A model generated the notes under the pieces. The model worked only from the letters and a program-made list of their open reading frames with translations, made no database searches and was not told the DNA's origin. Below, in pieces: positions 38,955-47,958 of a stretch of 64,000 nucleotides of DNA (its first letter is position 1; every line of letters begins with the position of its first letter). The translations under genes and the position numbers were made by a program. Source of the DNA: Streptomyces sp. TSRI0107 (GTDB lineage: Bacteria > Actinomycetota > Actinomycetes > Streptomycetales > Streptomycetaceae). The stretch covers positions 1 to 64,000 of the forward strand of contig NZ_LIVZ01000016.1 in the NCBI RefSeq assembly GCF_001905845.1, read 5' to 3'.

Positions 38955-40037
38955 CTAGCGCTCGACCTCGCCCTTGATGAACTTCTCGACGTTCTCGCGG
39001 GCCTCGTCGTCGAAGTACTGGACCGGCGGGGACTTCATGAAGTACGAGGACGCCGACAGGATCGGGCCGCCGATGCCCCGGTCCTTGGCGATCTTCGCGG
39101 CGCGCAGGGCGTCGATGATGACACCCGCGGAGTTCGGGGAGTCCCAGACCTCGAGCTTGTACTCCAGGTTCAGCGGGACGTCACCGAAGGCGCGGCCCTC
39201 GAGGCGGACGTAGGCCCACTTGCGGTCGTCGAGCCATGCGACGTAGTCGGACGGGCCGATGTGGACGTTCTTCTCGCCGAGCTCCCGGTCGGGGATCTGC
39301 GAGGTGACGGCCTGCGTCTTGGAGATCTTCTTGGACTCCAGGCGGTCGCGCTCGAGCATGTTCTTGAAGTCCATGTTGCCGCCGACGTTCAGCTGCATCG
39401 TGCGGTCCAGGATGACCCCGCGGTCCTCGAACAGCTTCGCCATGACGCGGTGCGTGATGGTGGCGCCGACCTGGGACTTGATGTCGTCGCCGACGATCGG
39501 GACGCCCGCCTCGGTGAACTTGTCCGCCCACTCCTTGGTGCCGGCGATGAAGACCGGGAGGGCGTTGACGAAGGCGACCTTGGCGTCGATGGCGCACTGG
39601 GCGTAGTACTTCGCCGCGTCCTCGGAGCCGACGGGCAGGTAGCAGACGAGAACGTCGACCTGCTTGTCCTTGAGGACCTGGACGATGTCGACCGGCTCCT
39701 CGGCGGACTCCTCGATGGTCTCGCGGTAGTACTTGCCGAGGCCGTCGAGGGTGTGGCCGCGCTGCACGGTCACGCCGGTGCTGGGCACGTCGCAGATCTT
39801 GATGGTGTTGTTCTCGGAGGCGCCGATGGCGTCCGCGAGGTCGAGACCGACCTTCTTCGCGTCGACATCGAACGCGGCGACGAACTCCACGTCACGGACG
39901 TGGTAGTCGCCGAACTGGACGTGCATCAGGCCGGGGACCTTGGACGCCGGGTCGGCGTCCTTGTAGTACTCGACTCCCTGCACCAGCGACGCGGCGCAGT
40001 TGCCCACGCCGACGATGGCTACGCGAACCGAACCCAT
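38955..40037 (-). CDS. ino1: myo-inositol-1-phosphate synthase
   Basis: 360 aa from ATG at 40037 with AGGGAG upstream. It converts glucose 6-phosphate to inositol 1-phosphate with NAD+, feeding phosphatidylinositol, mycothiol and inositol phosphates. The NAD-binding motif is [16 protein letters not shown] (6-21), and the conserved family segments are [14 protein letters not shown] and [12 protein letters not shown]. It is of actinobacterial length (about 360 aa). It lies 45 bases after padR in the same direction, so PadR likely controls it through the 27-bp operator at 40815. Confidence 0.96.
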   Translation of the reverse strand: MGSVRVAIVGVGNCAASLVQGVEYYKDADPASKVPGLMHVQFGDYHVRDVEFVAAFDVDAKKVGLDLADAIGASENNTIKICDVPSTGVTVQRGHTLDGLGKYYRETIEESAEEPVDIVQVLKDKQVDVLVCYLPVGSEDAAKYYAQCAIDAKVAFVNALPVFIAGTKEWADKFTEAGVPIVGDDIKSQVGATITHRVMAKLFEDRGVILDRTMQLNVGGNMDFKNMLERDRLESKKISKTQAVTSQIPDRELGEKNVHIGPSDYVAWLDDRKWAYVRLEGRAFGDVPLNLEYKLEVWDSPNSAGVIIDALRAAKIAKDRGIGGPILSASSYFMKSPPVQYFDDEARENVEKFIKGEVER

Positions 40038-40082
40038 TCCGGTTGCTCCCTGTGTGTACTCGGTGAGGCCCTGACGGGAGCC

Positions 40083-40766
40083 TCACGTGGCGGTGTCGCC
40101 GGGCGTATCCGGCCGGGTGTCGTCCCCGGGCCGGGGCAGGCCGCCCGTCGCTCCAGATGTGGTGTCCTGCTGAGCGGTCTCCCCGGAGGCGGAACCCCGG
40201 AGGTCCCGCCCGGCCCGCTCGCTCTCGATGAGCTCGTTCAGCCAGCGCACTTCGCGCTCCACGGACTCCATTCCGTGGCGCTGGAGCTCGAGGGTGTAGT
40301 CGTCGAGGCGCTCTCGGGTGCGCGCCAGGGAGGCGCGCATCTTCTCGAGGCGCTCCTCCAGCCGGCTGCGGCGGCCCTCCAGCACGCGCATGCGTACATC
40401 GCGCGACGTCTGCCCGAAGAAGGCGAACCGCGCGGCGAAGTGCTCGTCCTCGTACGCGTCGGGGCCGGTCTGCGAGAGCAGCTGCTCGAAGTGCTCCTTA
40501 CCCGCGGCCGTCAACCGGTAGACGATCTTGGCGCGGCGCCCCGCGAGCGCGGTGGCCGGCGCCTCCTCGGCGCTTTGGCCCGGCTCTTCGATCAACCAGC
40601 CGTTTGCGACCAGCGTCTTGAGGCACGGGTAGAGCGTCCCGTAGCTGAACGCACGGAACACACCCAGTGACGTATTGAGTCGTTTGCGCAGCTCATAGCC
40701 GTGCATCGGAGATTCGCGGAGCAGGCCGAGTACGGCGAACTCAAGGATGCCGGAACGCCGGCTCAT
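40083..40766 (-). CDS. PadR-family transcriptional regulator
   Basis: 227 aa from ATG at 40766 with GAGGAGG upstream. The winged-helix DNA-binding domain is at the N-terminus (LEFAVLGLLRESPMHGYELRKRL, with SYGTLYPCLKTLVANGWL in the recognition region). A long coiled-coil C-terminal dimerisation region follows (about 130-195, ERRSRLEERLEKMRASL), of the s-long PadR class, with a disordered acidic tail. It is first in a unit with ino1. A perfect 27-bp palindrome sits 49-75 bases upstream, so it is most likely an autorepressor of padR-ino1. The effector is unknown; inositol or its phosphate is a reasonable guess only. Confidence 0.9.
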   Translation of the reverse strand: MSRRSGILEFAVLGLLRESPMHGYELRKRLNTSLGVFRAFSYGTLYPCLKTLVANGWLIEEPGQSAEEAPATALAGRRAKIVYRLTAAGKEHFEQLLSQTGPDAYEDEHFAARFAFFGQTSRDVRMRVLEGRRSRLEERLEKMRASLARTRERLDDYTLELQRHGMESVEREVRWLNELIESERAGRDLRGSASGETAQQDTTSGATGGLPRPGDDTRPDTPGDTAT

Positions 40767-40814
40767 GGTCGCCTCCTCTCTTCCGCGGTCGTGCCGTCAC
40801 GGTCTTTATGTCGC

Positions 40815-40841
40815 GCTGATGTATCGACTCGATACATCAGC
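40815..40841. promoter_or_regulatory. perfect 27-bp PadR-type operator
   Basis: GCTGATGTATCGA - C - TCGATACATCAGC is a perfect palindrome around one base. It contains ATGT...ACAT ends typical of PadR sites, and lies just ahead of padR. Confidence 0.85.
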
Positions 40842-41048
40842 ACGATAGAACGGCCCCCTGCCTGCGACAAGAGGGGGAATCGTGAACGGCGTCACATCAC
40901 CGATTCGTTGGATGCGAGTTGCCTGTTTTGGGGTGAACTTCAGGGCTCGGTGGGTTTTGGCGCTGCGTAGTCTGTGCGGCATGCACACCACCGGGAACCG
41001 AGTTGCGTCTGGGGGCGTCCCTGTCCCTGGTGCAGTACGGGTGAATGC

Positions 41049-41071
41049 GGAACCGACCACATCCGTACTTC
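41049..41071 (+). promoter_or_regulatory. ECF sigma-E-like promoter candidate before the PBP gene
   Basis: GGAAC (41049-41053) and TC (41070-41071) are spaced as AAC-N16-TC, the pattern reported for the Streptomyces cell-envelope sigma factor SigE. A start near 41080 would leave a 60-base leader before the PBP ATG. The match is short, so it is tentative. Confidence 0.35.
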
Positions 41072-41140
41072 GGGGGGACCGGAAACCAGCCGCCGTTTCC
41101 AGGCGCGCAAGGGTGCGCCTGCCCGAGGAGTAGTCGTTCG

Positions 41141-43783
41141 ATGAGCGAGCACCGTCGCAAACCGCCGCAGCCGCAGGGAGGCGGACGTGCCGCGGCCCGA
41201 CGCGGCCAGTCCGGCTCGTCCTCCGGCCGCCGAGCGGCACCGCGAGGCGCCACTGGGTCTCCTTCCGACGCATTTGGGTCGGGTTCCCACGGGGCGGAAG
41301 GAGAACAGTCGTACGGCGGCCGCGCCGAGGCGCGCCGGGCCGCCCAGAGAAGTGCCGGCGGCCGCCGCAGAGTGGCCGAGAACGGCCGCCGAGGTCCCGG
41401 CGGTCCGAGCGGTCCCGGACGGGGCCGCGGGCGGGCCGACACCTCCGGCCGGAAGCGGTTCATCGACTACCCGCGCGCCGGCAAGTACGGCTGGCAGCGA
41501 TGGGTGCCCTCCTGGAAGTTCGTCTCCGGTCTGTTCCTGGCGTTCTTCGGCAGCCTGGTCGCCATCGCCGGCATCGGCTACGCCATGGTGGGCGTCCCCA
41601 GCGAGGAGAACGCCGCGGCGCTGTCGCAGAACAACGTCTACTACTGGGCGGACGGCACCCAGATGGTGGCGACGGGCGCGGGAGAGAACCGCCAGAACGT
41701 CACCATCGAGCAGATCCCCAAGCACATGCGGTTCGCGGTGATCTCGGCCGAGAACAAGACGTTCTACGACGACTCCGGCGTGGACCCCATGGGCATCGTC
41801 CGTGCTCTGGGCAACATGGCGACCGGCGGTGACACGCAGGGCGGTTCGACGATCACCCAGCAGTTCGTCAAGAACACCTACCTGTCCCAGGAGCAGACCG
41901 TCTCCCGGAAGTTCAAGGAGATGTTCATCTCGATCAAGGTGGGCAACGAGCTCACCAAGGACGAGATCCTGCAGGGCTACCTGAACACCTCGTACTACGG
42001 GCGGGGCGCGTACGGCATCCAGGCCGCGGCCCAGACGTACTACAGCAAGGACGCGGTCGACCTCACCGCCAGTGAGTCCGCCTTCCTCGCGGCACTGCTG
42101 AAGGGCCCGACGTACTACGACCCGGCGGGCAACGAGGGCATCGACAAGACGGCGACCCGAGACGCCAACCGCGAGCGTTCCGAGAAGCGGTGGCGCTGGA
42201 TCCTCGGCGAGATGAACAAGGACGGGCACCTCTCGGACGCCGCGTACCAGAAGGCCGTCAGCAAGTACCCCGAGCCTGACGACCGCAAGGCGATCAAGGG
42301 GATGACCGGCCAGGTCAGCTACCTGGTCGACACCGCCAAGAAGTACGTGCTGGCCCACTCCGACATCACGGAGGCCAAGTTCGACCAGGGCGGCTACCAG
42401 ATCTACACGACCTTCGAGAAGAAGAAGGTCGACGCCCTGGCCAAGGCCGTCAAGAAGGTCGAGAAGGAGCACATCGACCCGGAGAACCGGGAGCTGGACA
42501 AGCACGTCCAGTTCGGCGCCGCGTCGGTGCGGCCCAACGACGGCGCGATCGTCGCGCTCTACGGCGGCGCGGGCTACGAGAACGGCCACTTCACCAACAA
42601 CGCCGACACCGCCGGTGTCCCCGTCGGTTCGACCTGGAAGCCGTTCGTGCTCGCCGCGGCCATGCAGTACGGCACGTACAAGAGCGACGGCGTCGGCGTC
42701 TCGCCGATGAGCAAGTACAACGGCAACGACCACCTCAAGGTCCAGAAGCCGGACGGCACCTACTACCTCAAGAAGGACAACTCGCTCTTCTATCAGGAGA
42801 ACGAGAGCGACCATCCCTGGGGCTACATCACCCTGCACAAGGCGATGGAGCAGTCCGTCAACACGCCGTTCGTGCAGCTCGGCGTCGATGTCGGCATGGA
42901 GAAGGTGCGGGACGTCGCCAAGGAGGCGGGCATCCTGGACCAGAGCTTCTCCGACATCAACCCGTCGTTCGCGCTCGGCACCTCGACGCCCAGTGCGATC
43001 CGCATGGCCGACGCCTACGCGACGTTCGCGGCGTCCGGCAAGCAGGCCGACCCGTACTCGGTGAAGGAGGTCAAGGAGGGCGGGCAGCCGCTGTCCGGCT
43101 TCGACAAGCCGAAGGTCGCGCAGGCCATGCCCGACAACGTGGCCAACAACGTCACGAAGGTCCTCGAGAACGTCATCGAGAACGGCACGGGTAAGAACGC
43201 CAAGGCCCTGGGGCGGACGGCGGCCGGCAAGACCGGTACCACCGATGAGAACAAGTCCGCCTGGTTCGTCGGTTACACCCAGCAGCTGTCGACCTCGATC
43301 GCGATGTTCCGTGAGAACCCCAAGAGCCATGCGCTGCTCTCCATGAACGGCACGGCCGGTGTGGACTCCATCCACGGTGGTGACATCCCGACCCAGGTGT
43401 GGACCGAGTACATGAAGGTCGCGCTGAAGGGGAAGTCCGACCCCGGCTTCCCGGAGCCCACTCCGATCGGAGACGTCTTCGACCAGGTGGGCGCCCCGTC
43501 GCCGACGCCGTCCGTCACCGTGGAGCCCAGCGAGACCGAGACGGAGGAGGCGACCCCGTCGCCCAGCGCGTCCGAGACGTCGCCCACTCCCAGTCCCTCG
43601 GAGAGCAAGGAGTGCCGTCCGTTCGAGTGGTGCGGTGACGACGGCGGAACGGACACGGGGGGCACAGGCGGCGATGTGACGCCGACACCCACGGCCACCG
43701 TGCCGACCGACACCGGCGGCAACGGCAACGGCAACGGTGGCAATGGGAACGGCGGAATCTTCGGAGGAACCTCAGCCGAGTGA
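41141..43783 (+). CDS. class A penicillin-binding protein (GT51 transglycosylase/transpeptidase)
   Basis: 880 aa from ATG at 41141 with GAGGAG upstream. A basic, disordered cytoplasmic N-terminus (about 1-120) precedes one membrane helix (about 124-148). The GT51 domain has catalytic Glu204 in SAENKTFY and the GGSTITQQFVKN motif at 234-245. The transpeptidase has S497-T-W-K500, S572-V-N574 and K697-T-G-T700, all intact. The C-terminal 100 residues are Pro/Ser/Thr/Gly-rich with a Cys pair (ECRPFEWCG). It polymerises and crosslinks peptidoglycan. Its 3' end lies in a hairpin with two parS. Confidence 0.96.
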   Translation: MSEHRRKPPQPQGGGRAAARRGQSGSSSGRRAAPRGATGSPSDAFGSGSHGAEGEQSYGGRAEARRAAQRSAGGRRRVAENGRRGPGGPSGPGRGRGRADTSGRKRFIDYPRAGKYGWQRWVPSWKFVSGLFLAFFGSLVAIAGIGYAMVGVPSEENAAALSQNNVYYWADGTQMVATGAGENRQNVTIEQIPKHMRFAVISAENKTFYDDSGVDPMGIVRALGNMATGGDTQGGSTITQQFVKNTYLSQEQTVSRKFKEMFISIKVGNELTKDEILQGYLNTSYYGRGAYGIQAAAQTYYSKDAVDLTASESAFLAALLKGPTYYDPAGNEGIDKTATRDANRERSEKRWRWILGEMNKDGHLSDAAYQKAVSKYPEPDDRKAIKGMTGQVSYLVDTAKKYVLAHSDITEAKFDQGGYQIYTTFEKKKVDALAKAVKKVEKEHIDPENRELDKHVQFGAASVRPNDGAIVALYGGAGYENGHFTNNADTAGVPVGSTWKPFVLAAAMQYGTYKSDGVGVSPMSKYNGNDHLKVQKPDGTYYLKKDNSLFYQENESDHPWGYITLHKAMEQSVNTPFVQLGVDVGMEKVRDVAKEAGILDQSFSDINPSFALGTSTPSAIRMADAYATFAASGKQADPYSVKEVKEGGQPLSGFDKPKVAQAMPDNVANNVTKVLENVIENGTGKNAKALGRTAAGKTGTTDENKSAWFVGYTQQLSTSIAMFRENPKSHALLSMNGTAGVDSIHGGDIPTQVWTEYMKVALKGKSDPGFPEPTPIGDVFDQVGAPSPTPSVTVEPSETETEEATPSPSASETSPTPSPSESKECRPFEWCGDDGGTDTGGTGGDVTPTPTATVPTDTGGNGNGNGGNGNGGIFGGTSAE

Positions 43784-43826
43784 CGCCGGTCGTCACGGCT
43801 CGTCCTGACCGTGGCGGAGTGCCCCT

Positions 43827-43840
43827 GTTTCACGTGAAAC
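43827..43840. other. parS: parS site in the PBP terminator (first copy)
   Basis: A perfect GTTTCACGTGAAAC, 5 bases from the second copy. Confidence 0.95.
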
Positions 43841-43845
43841 CCTTC

Positions 43846-43859
43846 GTTTCACGTGAAAC
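43846..43859. other. parS: parS site in the PBP terminator (second copy)
   Basis: A perfect GTTTCACGTGAAAC. Its centre is 19 bp from that of the first copy. Confidence 0.95.
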
Positions 43860-43928
43860 AGGGGCACTTTTCTTGTCGTGGGCCGACGTCACCGTGGACT
43901 CTCAGCCGCGTACGGCAGGATGTGCCCC

Positions 43929-45431
43929 ATGCCCAGTGCAGAAACGACGCAGACGAGCGCGCACGAGCAGGACCGGGTACGGCCGACGAAGGCCGATGAG
44001 GTCGCCGCAGCCGGCAGCGAGCTGATCGGCGGCCCCGTCGGACGGCACGCCCTGCTGGGGACGTCCTGGTGGACTCCCGTACGAGTGATCGCGCTCGTGG
44101 CGATCGGTGTGTTCGCCCTCGGCCTGGTCCAGAAGGCGCCCTGCTACGACGGCGCCTGGTTCTTCGGCGCCAGCTCCCAGTACACGCACGCGTGCTACTC
44201 GGACATCCCGCACCTCTACCAGGGCCGCGGCTTCGCCGACGGGCTGGTGCCGTACTTCGACCGGCTGCCCGGCGACATGGAGTACCTGGAGTATCCGGTG
44301 CTGACCGGAGTCTTCATGGAGGTCGCCGCGTGGCTCACCACGGGCAGCGGCAGCATCCAGCACCAGGAGCAGTGGTACTGGATGGTCAACGCCGGGATGC
44401 TGATGGTCTGCGCGGCCGTCATCGCCGTGTGCGTGACCCGGACACACGCCCGTCGCCCCTGGGACGGCCTGCTCGTCGCCCTCGCGCCCGCCTTCGCGCT
44501 GACGGCCACCATCAACTGGGACCTGCTGGCCGTCGCCCTGACGGCCGCGGCCATGCTGATGTGGGCCCGTGGCCGCTCCCTCGCCTTCGGCGTCCTCCTG
44601 GGGCTCGCCACGGCCGCCAAGCTCTACCCCTTCCTGCTGCTCGGCCCGCTGCTCGTGCTGTGCTGGCGCGCCGGCAGATGGCGGGACTTCGGGAAGGCCG
44701 TGGGCGGCGCCGTCGTCGCCTGGGTCGTCGTGAACGGGCCGGTGATGCTCTTCGCCTTCGAGGGCTGGTCGAAGTTCTACCGCTTCAGCCAGGAACGCGG
44801 GGTCGACTTCGGCTCCTTCTGGCTGATCATGGCGCAGAACTCCAGCGACCCGCTCGACACCGAGACGGTCAACACCCTCGCCACCCTGCTGATGGCGCTG
44901 TGCTGCGTGGGCGTCGCGGCCCTCGCCCTCACCGCCCCGCGCCGTCCGCGCTTCGCCCAGCTGGCCTTCCTGATCGTCGCGGCGTTCATCGTCACCAACA
45001 AGGTCTACTCGCCGCAGTACGTGCTGTGGCTGGTGCCGCTGGCCGCACTGGCCCGGCCCCGGTGGCGGGACTTCCTGATCTGGCAGGCGTGCGAGGTCAT
45101 GTACTTCCTGGGCATCTGGATGTACCTCGCGTACACGACCAGCGGGGACGCCCACAAGGGGCTGCCGACCGACGGTTACCACTGGGCGATCGGCCTGCAC
45201 CTGGTGGGGACGCTGTACCTGTGCGCCATCGTCGTACGCGACATCCTCATGCCGGAACGGGACGTGGTGCGCCGCGACGGTGACGACGACCCCTCCGGGG
45301 GTGTGCTCGACGGGGCGGAGGACGTCTTCGTCCTCGGCGCCGCGGCTCATCCGGCGCACCACACGGCCGACTTCGAGGGGCCGCAGGTGGAGTGGGGCGC
45401 TTCGAAGGCGGAGGGTTCGGGGGGTTCGTAG
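43929..45431 (+). CDS. GT87-type polyprenol-dependent glycosyltransferase
   Basis: 500 aa from ATG at 43929 with AGGA upstream. About 10-11 membrane helices begin near residue 50 (VRVIALVAIGVFALGLV). The first outer loop carries conserved-looking acidic and aromatic residues (YDGAWFFGASSQYTHACYSDIPHLY; DRLPGDMEYLEYPVLTG), as in GT-C enzymes with a catalytic Asp in loop 1. The family includes actinobacterial mannosyl- and arabinosyltransferases that use lipid-linked sugar donors. It lies right after the class A PBP on the same strand, in an envelope context. The donor and acceptor are unknown. A hydrophilic Asp/Glu-rich C-tail (450-500) faces the cytoplasm. Confidence 0.85.
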   Translation: MPSAETTQTSAHEQDRVRPTKADEVAAAGSELIGGPVGRHALLGTSWWTPVRVIALVAIGVFALGLVQKAPCYDGAWFFGASSQYTHACYSDIPHLYQGRGFADGLVPYFDRLPGDMEYLEYPVLTGVFMEVAAWLTTGSGSIQHQEQWYWMVNAGMLMVCAAVIAVCVTRTHARRPWDGLLVALAPAFALTATINWDLLAVALTAAAMLMWARGRSLAFGVLLGLATAAKLYPFLLLGPLLVLCWRAGRWRDFGKAVGGAVVAWVVVNGPVMLFAFEGWSKFYRFSQERGVDFGSFWLIMAQNSSDPLDTETVNTLATLLMALCCVGVAALALTAPRRPRFAQLAFLIVAAFIVTNKVYSPQYVLWLVPLAALARPRWRDFLIWQACEVMYFLGIWMYLAYTTSGDAHKGLPTDGYHWAIGLHLVGTLYLCAIVVRDILMPERDVVRRDGDDDPSGGVLDGAEDVFVLGAAAHPAHHTADFEGPQVEWGASKAEGSGGS

Positions 45432-45472
45432 GCAGAGGGTTCGCCCTGAGCGAACGCGAGGAAGAGGCGTCA

Positions 45473-45515
45473 TGCAGAAGGCCGTACGCGGGGGTACCGC
45501 GTACGGCCTTCTGCA
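45473..45515. terminator. terminator between the GT87 gene and the alanine-racemase-like gene
   Basis: GCAGAAGGCCGTACGCG and CGCGTACGGCCTTCTGC form a perfect 17-bp stem between convergent genes. A 16-codon reading frame with GAGGAAGAGG upstream lies on it and is probably chance. Confidence 0.85.
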
Positions 45516-45547
45516 CGACTGAGGACTGAGGGGCGCGCCCCGCCAGG

Positions 45548-46579
45548 TCAGCGGTCGACGATCCGGTCGAACTGCGTGGTGGTGTGCCGCAGATGGGCCA
45601 CCAGCTCGTCGCCGACCTGCGGCTCCGTGGCGTCGGACGGCACGAAGAGGATGGACACCTGCATGTGCGGCGGCTCCGCGAACCAGCGCTGCTTGCCTGC
45701 CCAGACGAACGGAGAAAGGTTCCGGTTGACCGTGGCGAGGCCGGCCCGGGCGACGCCCTTGGCGCGCGGCATGACGCCGTGCAGCGCCTTGGGGGCCTCC
45801 AGACCCACCCCGTGCGACGTTCCGCCCGCCACGACCACCAGGAAGCCGTCGGAGGCGGCCTTCTGCTGCCGGTAGCCGAAGCGGTCGCCCTTGGCGACCC
45901 GGGTCACGTCCAGCACCGCGCCGCGGTACTCCGTGGCCTCGTGGTCGCCGAGCCACAGCCGCGTGCCGATGCGCGCACGGAACCGGGTCTGCGGGAACTG
46001 CTGCTGGAGCCGGGCCAGTTCGTCGGCCTTGAGGTGGCTGACGAACATGGTGTGCAGCGGCAGCCGGGCCGCGCGCAGCCGGTCCATCCAGCCGATGACC
46101 TCCTCGACGGCGTCCGAGCCGTCGGTGCGGTCCAGCGGCAGGTGCATCGCGAAGCCCTCGAGGCGGACGTTCTCGATGGCCGCGTGCAGCTGCGGCAGGT
46201 CCTGCTCGCTGATGCCGTGCCGCTTCATCGAGGACATCACCTCGATGACGACCCGGGCGCCCACGAGGCCGTACACGCCGTCGATCGACGACACCGAGCG
46301 GATGACGCGGTCGGGCAGCGGTACGGGCTCCTCGCCGCGCCGGTAGGGCGTGAGCACCAGCAGGTCACCGCCGAACCAGTCCTTGATCCGCGCGGCCTCG
46401 TACGTGGTGCCGACGGCCAGCATGTCGGAGCCCAGCCGGGTGGCCTCCTCCGCGAGCCGCTCGTGCCCGAAGCCGTAGCCGTTGCCCTTGCAGACCGGGA
46501 CCAGCCCCGGGAACTGCTCCTGCACGTGCTTGTGGTGCGCCCGCCAGCGCGCGGTGTCGACGTAGAGCGTGAGCGCCAT
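45548..46579 (-). CDS. alanine-racemase-like PLP protein, divergent active site
   Basis: 343 aa from ATG at 46579. The N-terminal PLP barrel is recognisable: the cofactor lysine is K31 in VCKGNGYGFG, the divergent equivalent of VVKADAYGHG, with conserved later barrel strands. The C-terminal domain lacks the clear GYADG tyrosine motif of true alanine racemases (the segment reads DRFGYRQQKAASDGF). It is followed after 83 bases by femX in the opposite order of transcription, femX first. It is annotated as alanine racemase in relatives; I think racemase activity is unproven and a role in supplying an envelope amino acid is only inferred. Confidence 0.8.
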   Translation of the reverse strand: MALTLYVDTARWRAHHKHVQEQFPGLVPVCKGNGYGFGHERLAEEATRLGSDMLAVGTTYEAARIKDWFGGDLLVLTPYRRGEEPVPLPDRVIRSVSSIDGVYGLVGARVVIEVMSSMKRHGISEQDLPQLHAAIENVRLEGFAMHLPLDRTDGSDAVEEVIGWMDRLRAARLPLHTMFVSHLKADELARLQQQFPQTRFRARIGTRLWLGDHEATEYRGAVLDVTRVAKGDRFGYRQQKAASDGFLVVVAGGTSHGVGLEAPKALHGVMPRAKGVARAGLATVNRNLSPFVWAGKQRWFAEPPHMQVSILFVPSDATEPQVGDELVAHLRHTTTQFDRIVDR

Positions 46580-46662
46580 GGCCGGACCTGGAACCTTTCT
46601 CGTGGCTGCGGTGTGTCAGAGGTATGGAAGCTGTCGGAGCTATCGAAGCAAACGCCCCGGGC

Positions 46663-47784
46663 TCAGCGGCGCGACATGTAGATGTCGAGTGCCTTGTGGA
46701 GCAGCTTGTTCAGCGGGAAGTCCCACTCGCCGAGGTACTCGGCGGCCTGGCCGCCCGTGCCCACCTTGAACTGGATCAGACCGAAGAGGTGGTCGGACTC
46801 GTCCAGCGAGTCGGAGATGCCTCGCAGGTCGTAGACGGTCGCGCCGAGCGCGTAGGCGTCGCGCAGCATCCGCCACTGCATCGCGTTCGAGGGCCGGACC
46901 TCACGACCGATGTTGTCGGAGGCGCCGTAGGAGTACCAGACGTGTCCGCCGACGATCAGCATCGTCGCCGCCGAAAGGTTCACCCCGTTGTGCCGGGCGA
47001 AGTACAGCCGCATGCGGTTGGGGTCCTCGCTGTTGAGGGCCGTCCACATGCGCTGGAAGTAGGACAGCGGGCGGGGCCGGAAGTGGTCGCGCACAGCGGT
47101 GATCTCGTACAGCCGCTGCCACTCCTCCAGGTCGTGGTATCCGCCCTGGACGACCTCGACCCCGGCCTTCTCGGCCTTCTTGATGTTGCGGCGCCACAAC
47201 TGGTTGAAGTTCTTGTGCACCTCTTCCAGGGAGCGGTTGGCCAGCGGCACCTGGAAGACATAGCGGGGCTGCACGTCGCCGAAGCCGGCGCCGCCGTCCT
47301 CGCCCTGCTGCCAGCCCATACGGCGGAGCTTGTCGGCCACCTCGAAGGCGCGCGGCTCGATGAAGTCGGCCTCGATGTCGCGCAGGCGCTTCACGTCCGG
47401 GTTCTGGATGCCCTGCTTGATGGACGAGGCGTCCCAGCGCCGGATGATGACCGGCGGGCCCATCTTCACCGAGAAGGCACCCTGCTGCTTCAGGTGCGCC
47501 AGCATCGGCTGCATCCAGTCCTCGAGGTTCGGCGCGAACCAGTTGATGACCGGACCCTCGGGCAGATAGGCGAGGTAACGCTTGATCTTCGGCAGCTGGC
47601 GGTACAGCACGAGGCCCGCGCCGACCAGCTCGCCGGTCCGGTCGTCGAACCAGCCCAGGTTCTCCGACCGCCACTCCGCCTTGACGTCAGCCCATGCCGG
47701 GACCTGCATGTGACTCGCCGCCGGCAGGCTCTGGATGTACGCCAGATGCTGCTCGCGACTGATGGTCCTCAGGGTCAGGCTCAT
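46663..47784 (-). CDS. femX: FemX, peptidoglycan interpeptide-bridge aminoacyltransferase
   Basis: 373 aa from ATG at 47784 with GAGGAGCG upstream. Two GNAT-like FemAB domains are separated by a helical arm (about 220-245). Conserved segments are AYLPEGPVINWFAP, LWRRNIKKAEKAGVEV, YSYGASDNIGREVRPSNAMQWRMLRDA and YDLRGISD. It transfers glycine from Gly-tRNA to the L,L-diaminopimelate side chain of lipid II in Streptomyces, which makes the first bridge residue; the S. coelicolor homologue is described as needed for viability (knowledge of that work, not seen here). Co-directional with the alanine-racemase-like gene. Confidence 0.94.
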   Translation of the reverse strand: MSLTLRTISREQHLAYIQSLPAASHMQVPAWADVKAEWRSENLGWFDDRTGELVGAGLVLYRQLPKIKRYLAYLPEGPVINWFAPNLEDWMQPMLAHLKQQGAFSVKMGPPVIIRRWDASSIKQGIQNPDVKRLRDIEADFIEPRAFEVADKLRRMGWQQGEDGGAGFGDVQPRYVFQVPLANRSLEEVHKNFNQLWRRNIKKAEKAGVEVVQGGYHDLEEWQRLYEITAVRDHFRPRPLSYFQRMWTALNSEDPNRMRLYFARHNGVNLSAATMLIVGGHVWYSYGASDNIGREVRPSNAMQWRMLRDAYALGATVYDLRGISDSLDESDHLFGLIQFKVGTGGQAAEYLGEWDFPLNKLLHKALDIYMSRR

Positions 47785-47958
47785 TCGGGGCGCTCCTCGG
47801 GCTGGTGTGTCCCCATGGGTCAGGGGCTCCGGCTCTAGCGCCGAAGCCTACTGCGCCCGCAGAGCGGCCAGGCTGGGCGTACGGCACCTTGGCCACGGCC
47901 TGCCGGCCGCCGGGGTGGGGACGAGCTGTGTGGGCCCGGCGGCCGGGTGGGTGTCGTG

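Larger units (their letters stand above)
43818..43868. terminator. PBP gene terminator containing two parS
   Basis: AGTGCCCCT + parS + CCTTC + parS + AGGGGCACT makes a 51-base inverted repeat followed by TTTCTT, 34 bases past the PBP stop. Two self-complementary parS copies form the inner stem. Confidence 0.85.

Noticed and set aside
40940-43375. 811-codon minus-strand open frame
   Set aside because: It is antisense to the class A PBP gene, whose catalytic motifs are intact.
45471-45521. 16-codon frame with a good ribosome site (MQKAVRGGTAYGLLHD)
   Set aside because: The coding part is the terminator palindrome itself, between convergent genes with nothing downstream to attenuate. It is most likely chance.
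43902-45956. 684-codon minus-strand open frame
   Set aside because: It is antisense to the GT87 gene and overlaps the terminator; there is no ribosome site and no domain.
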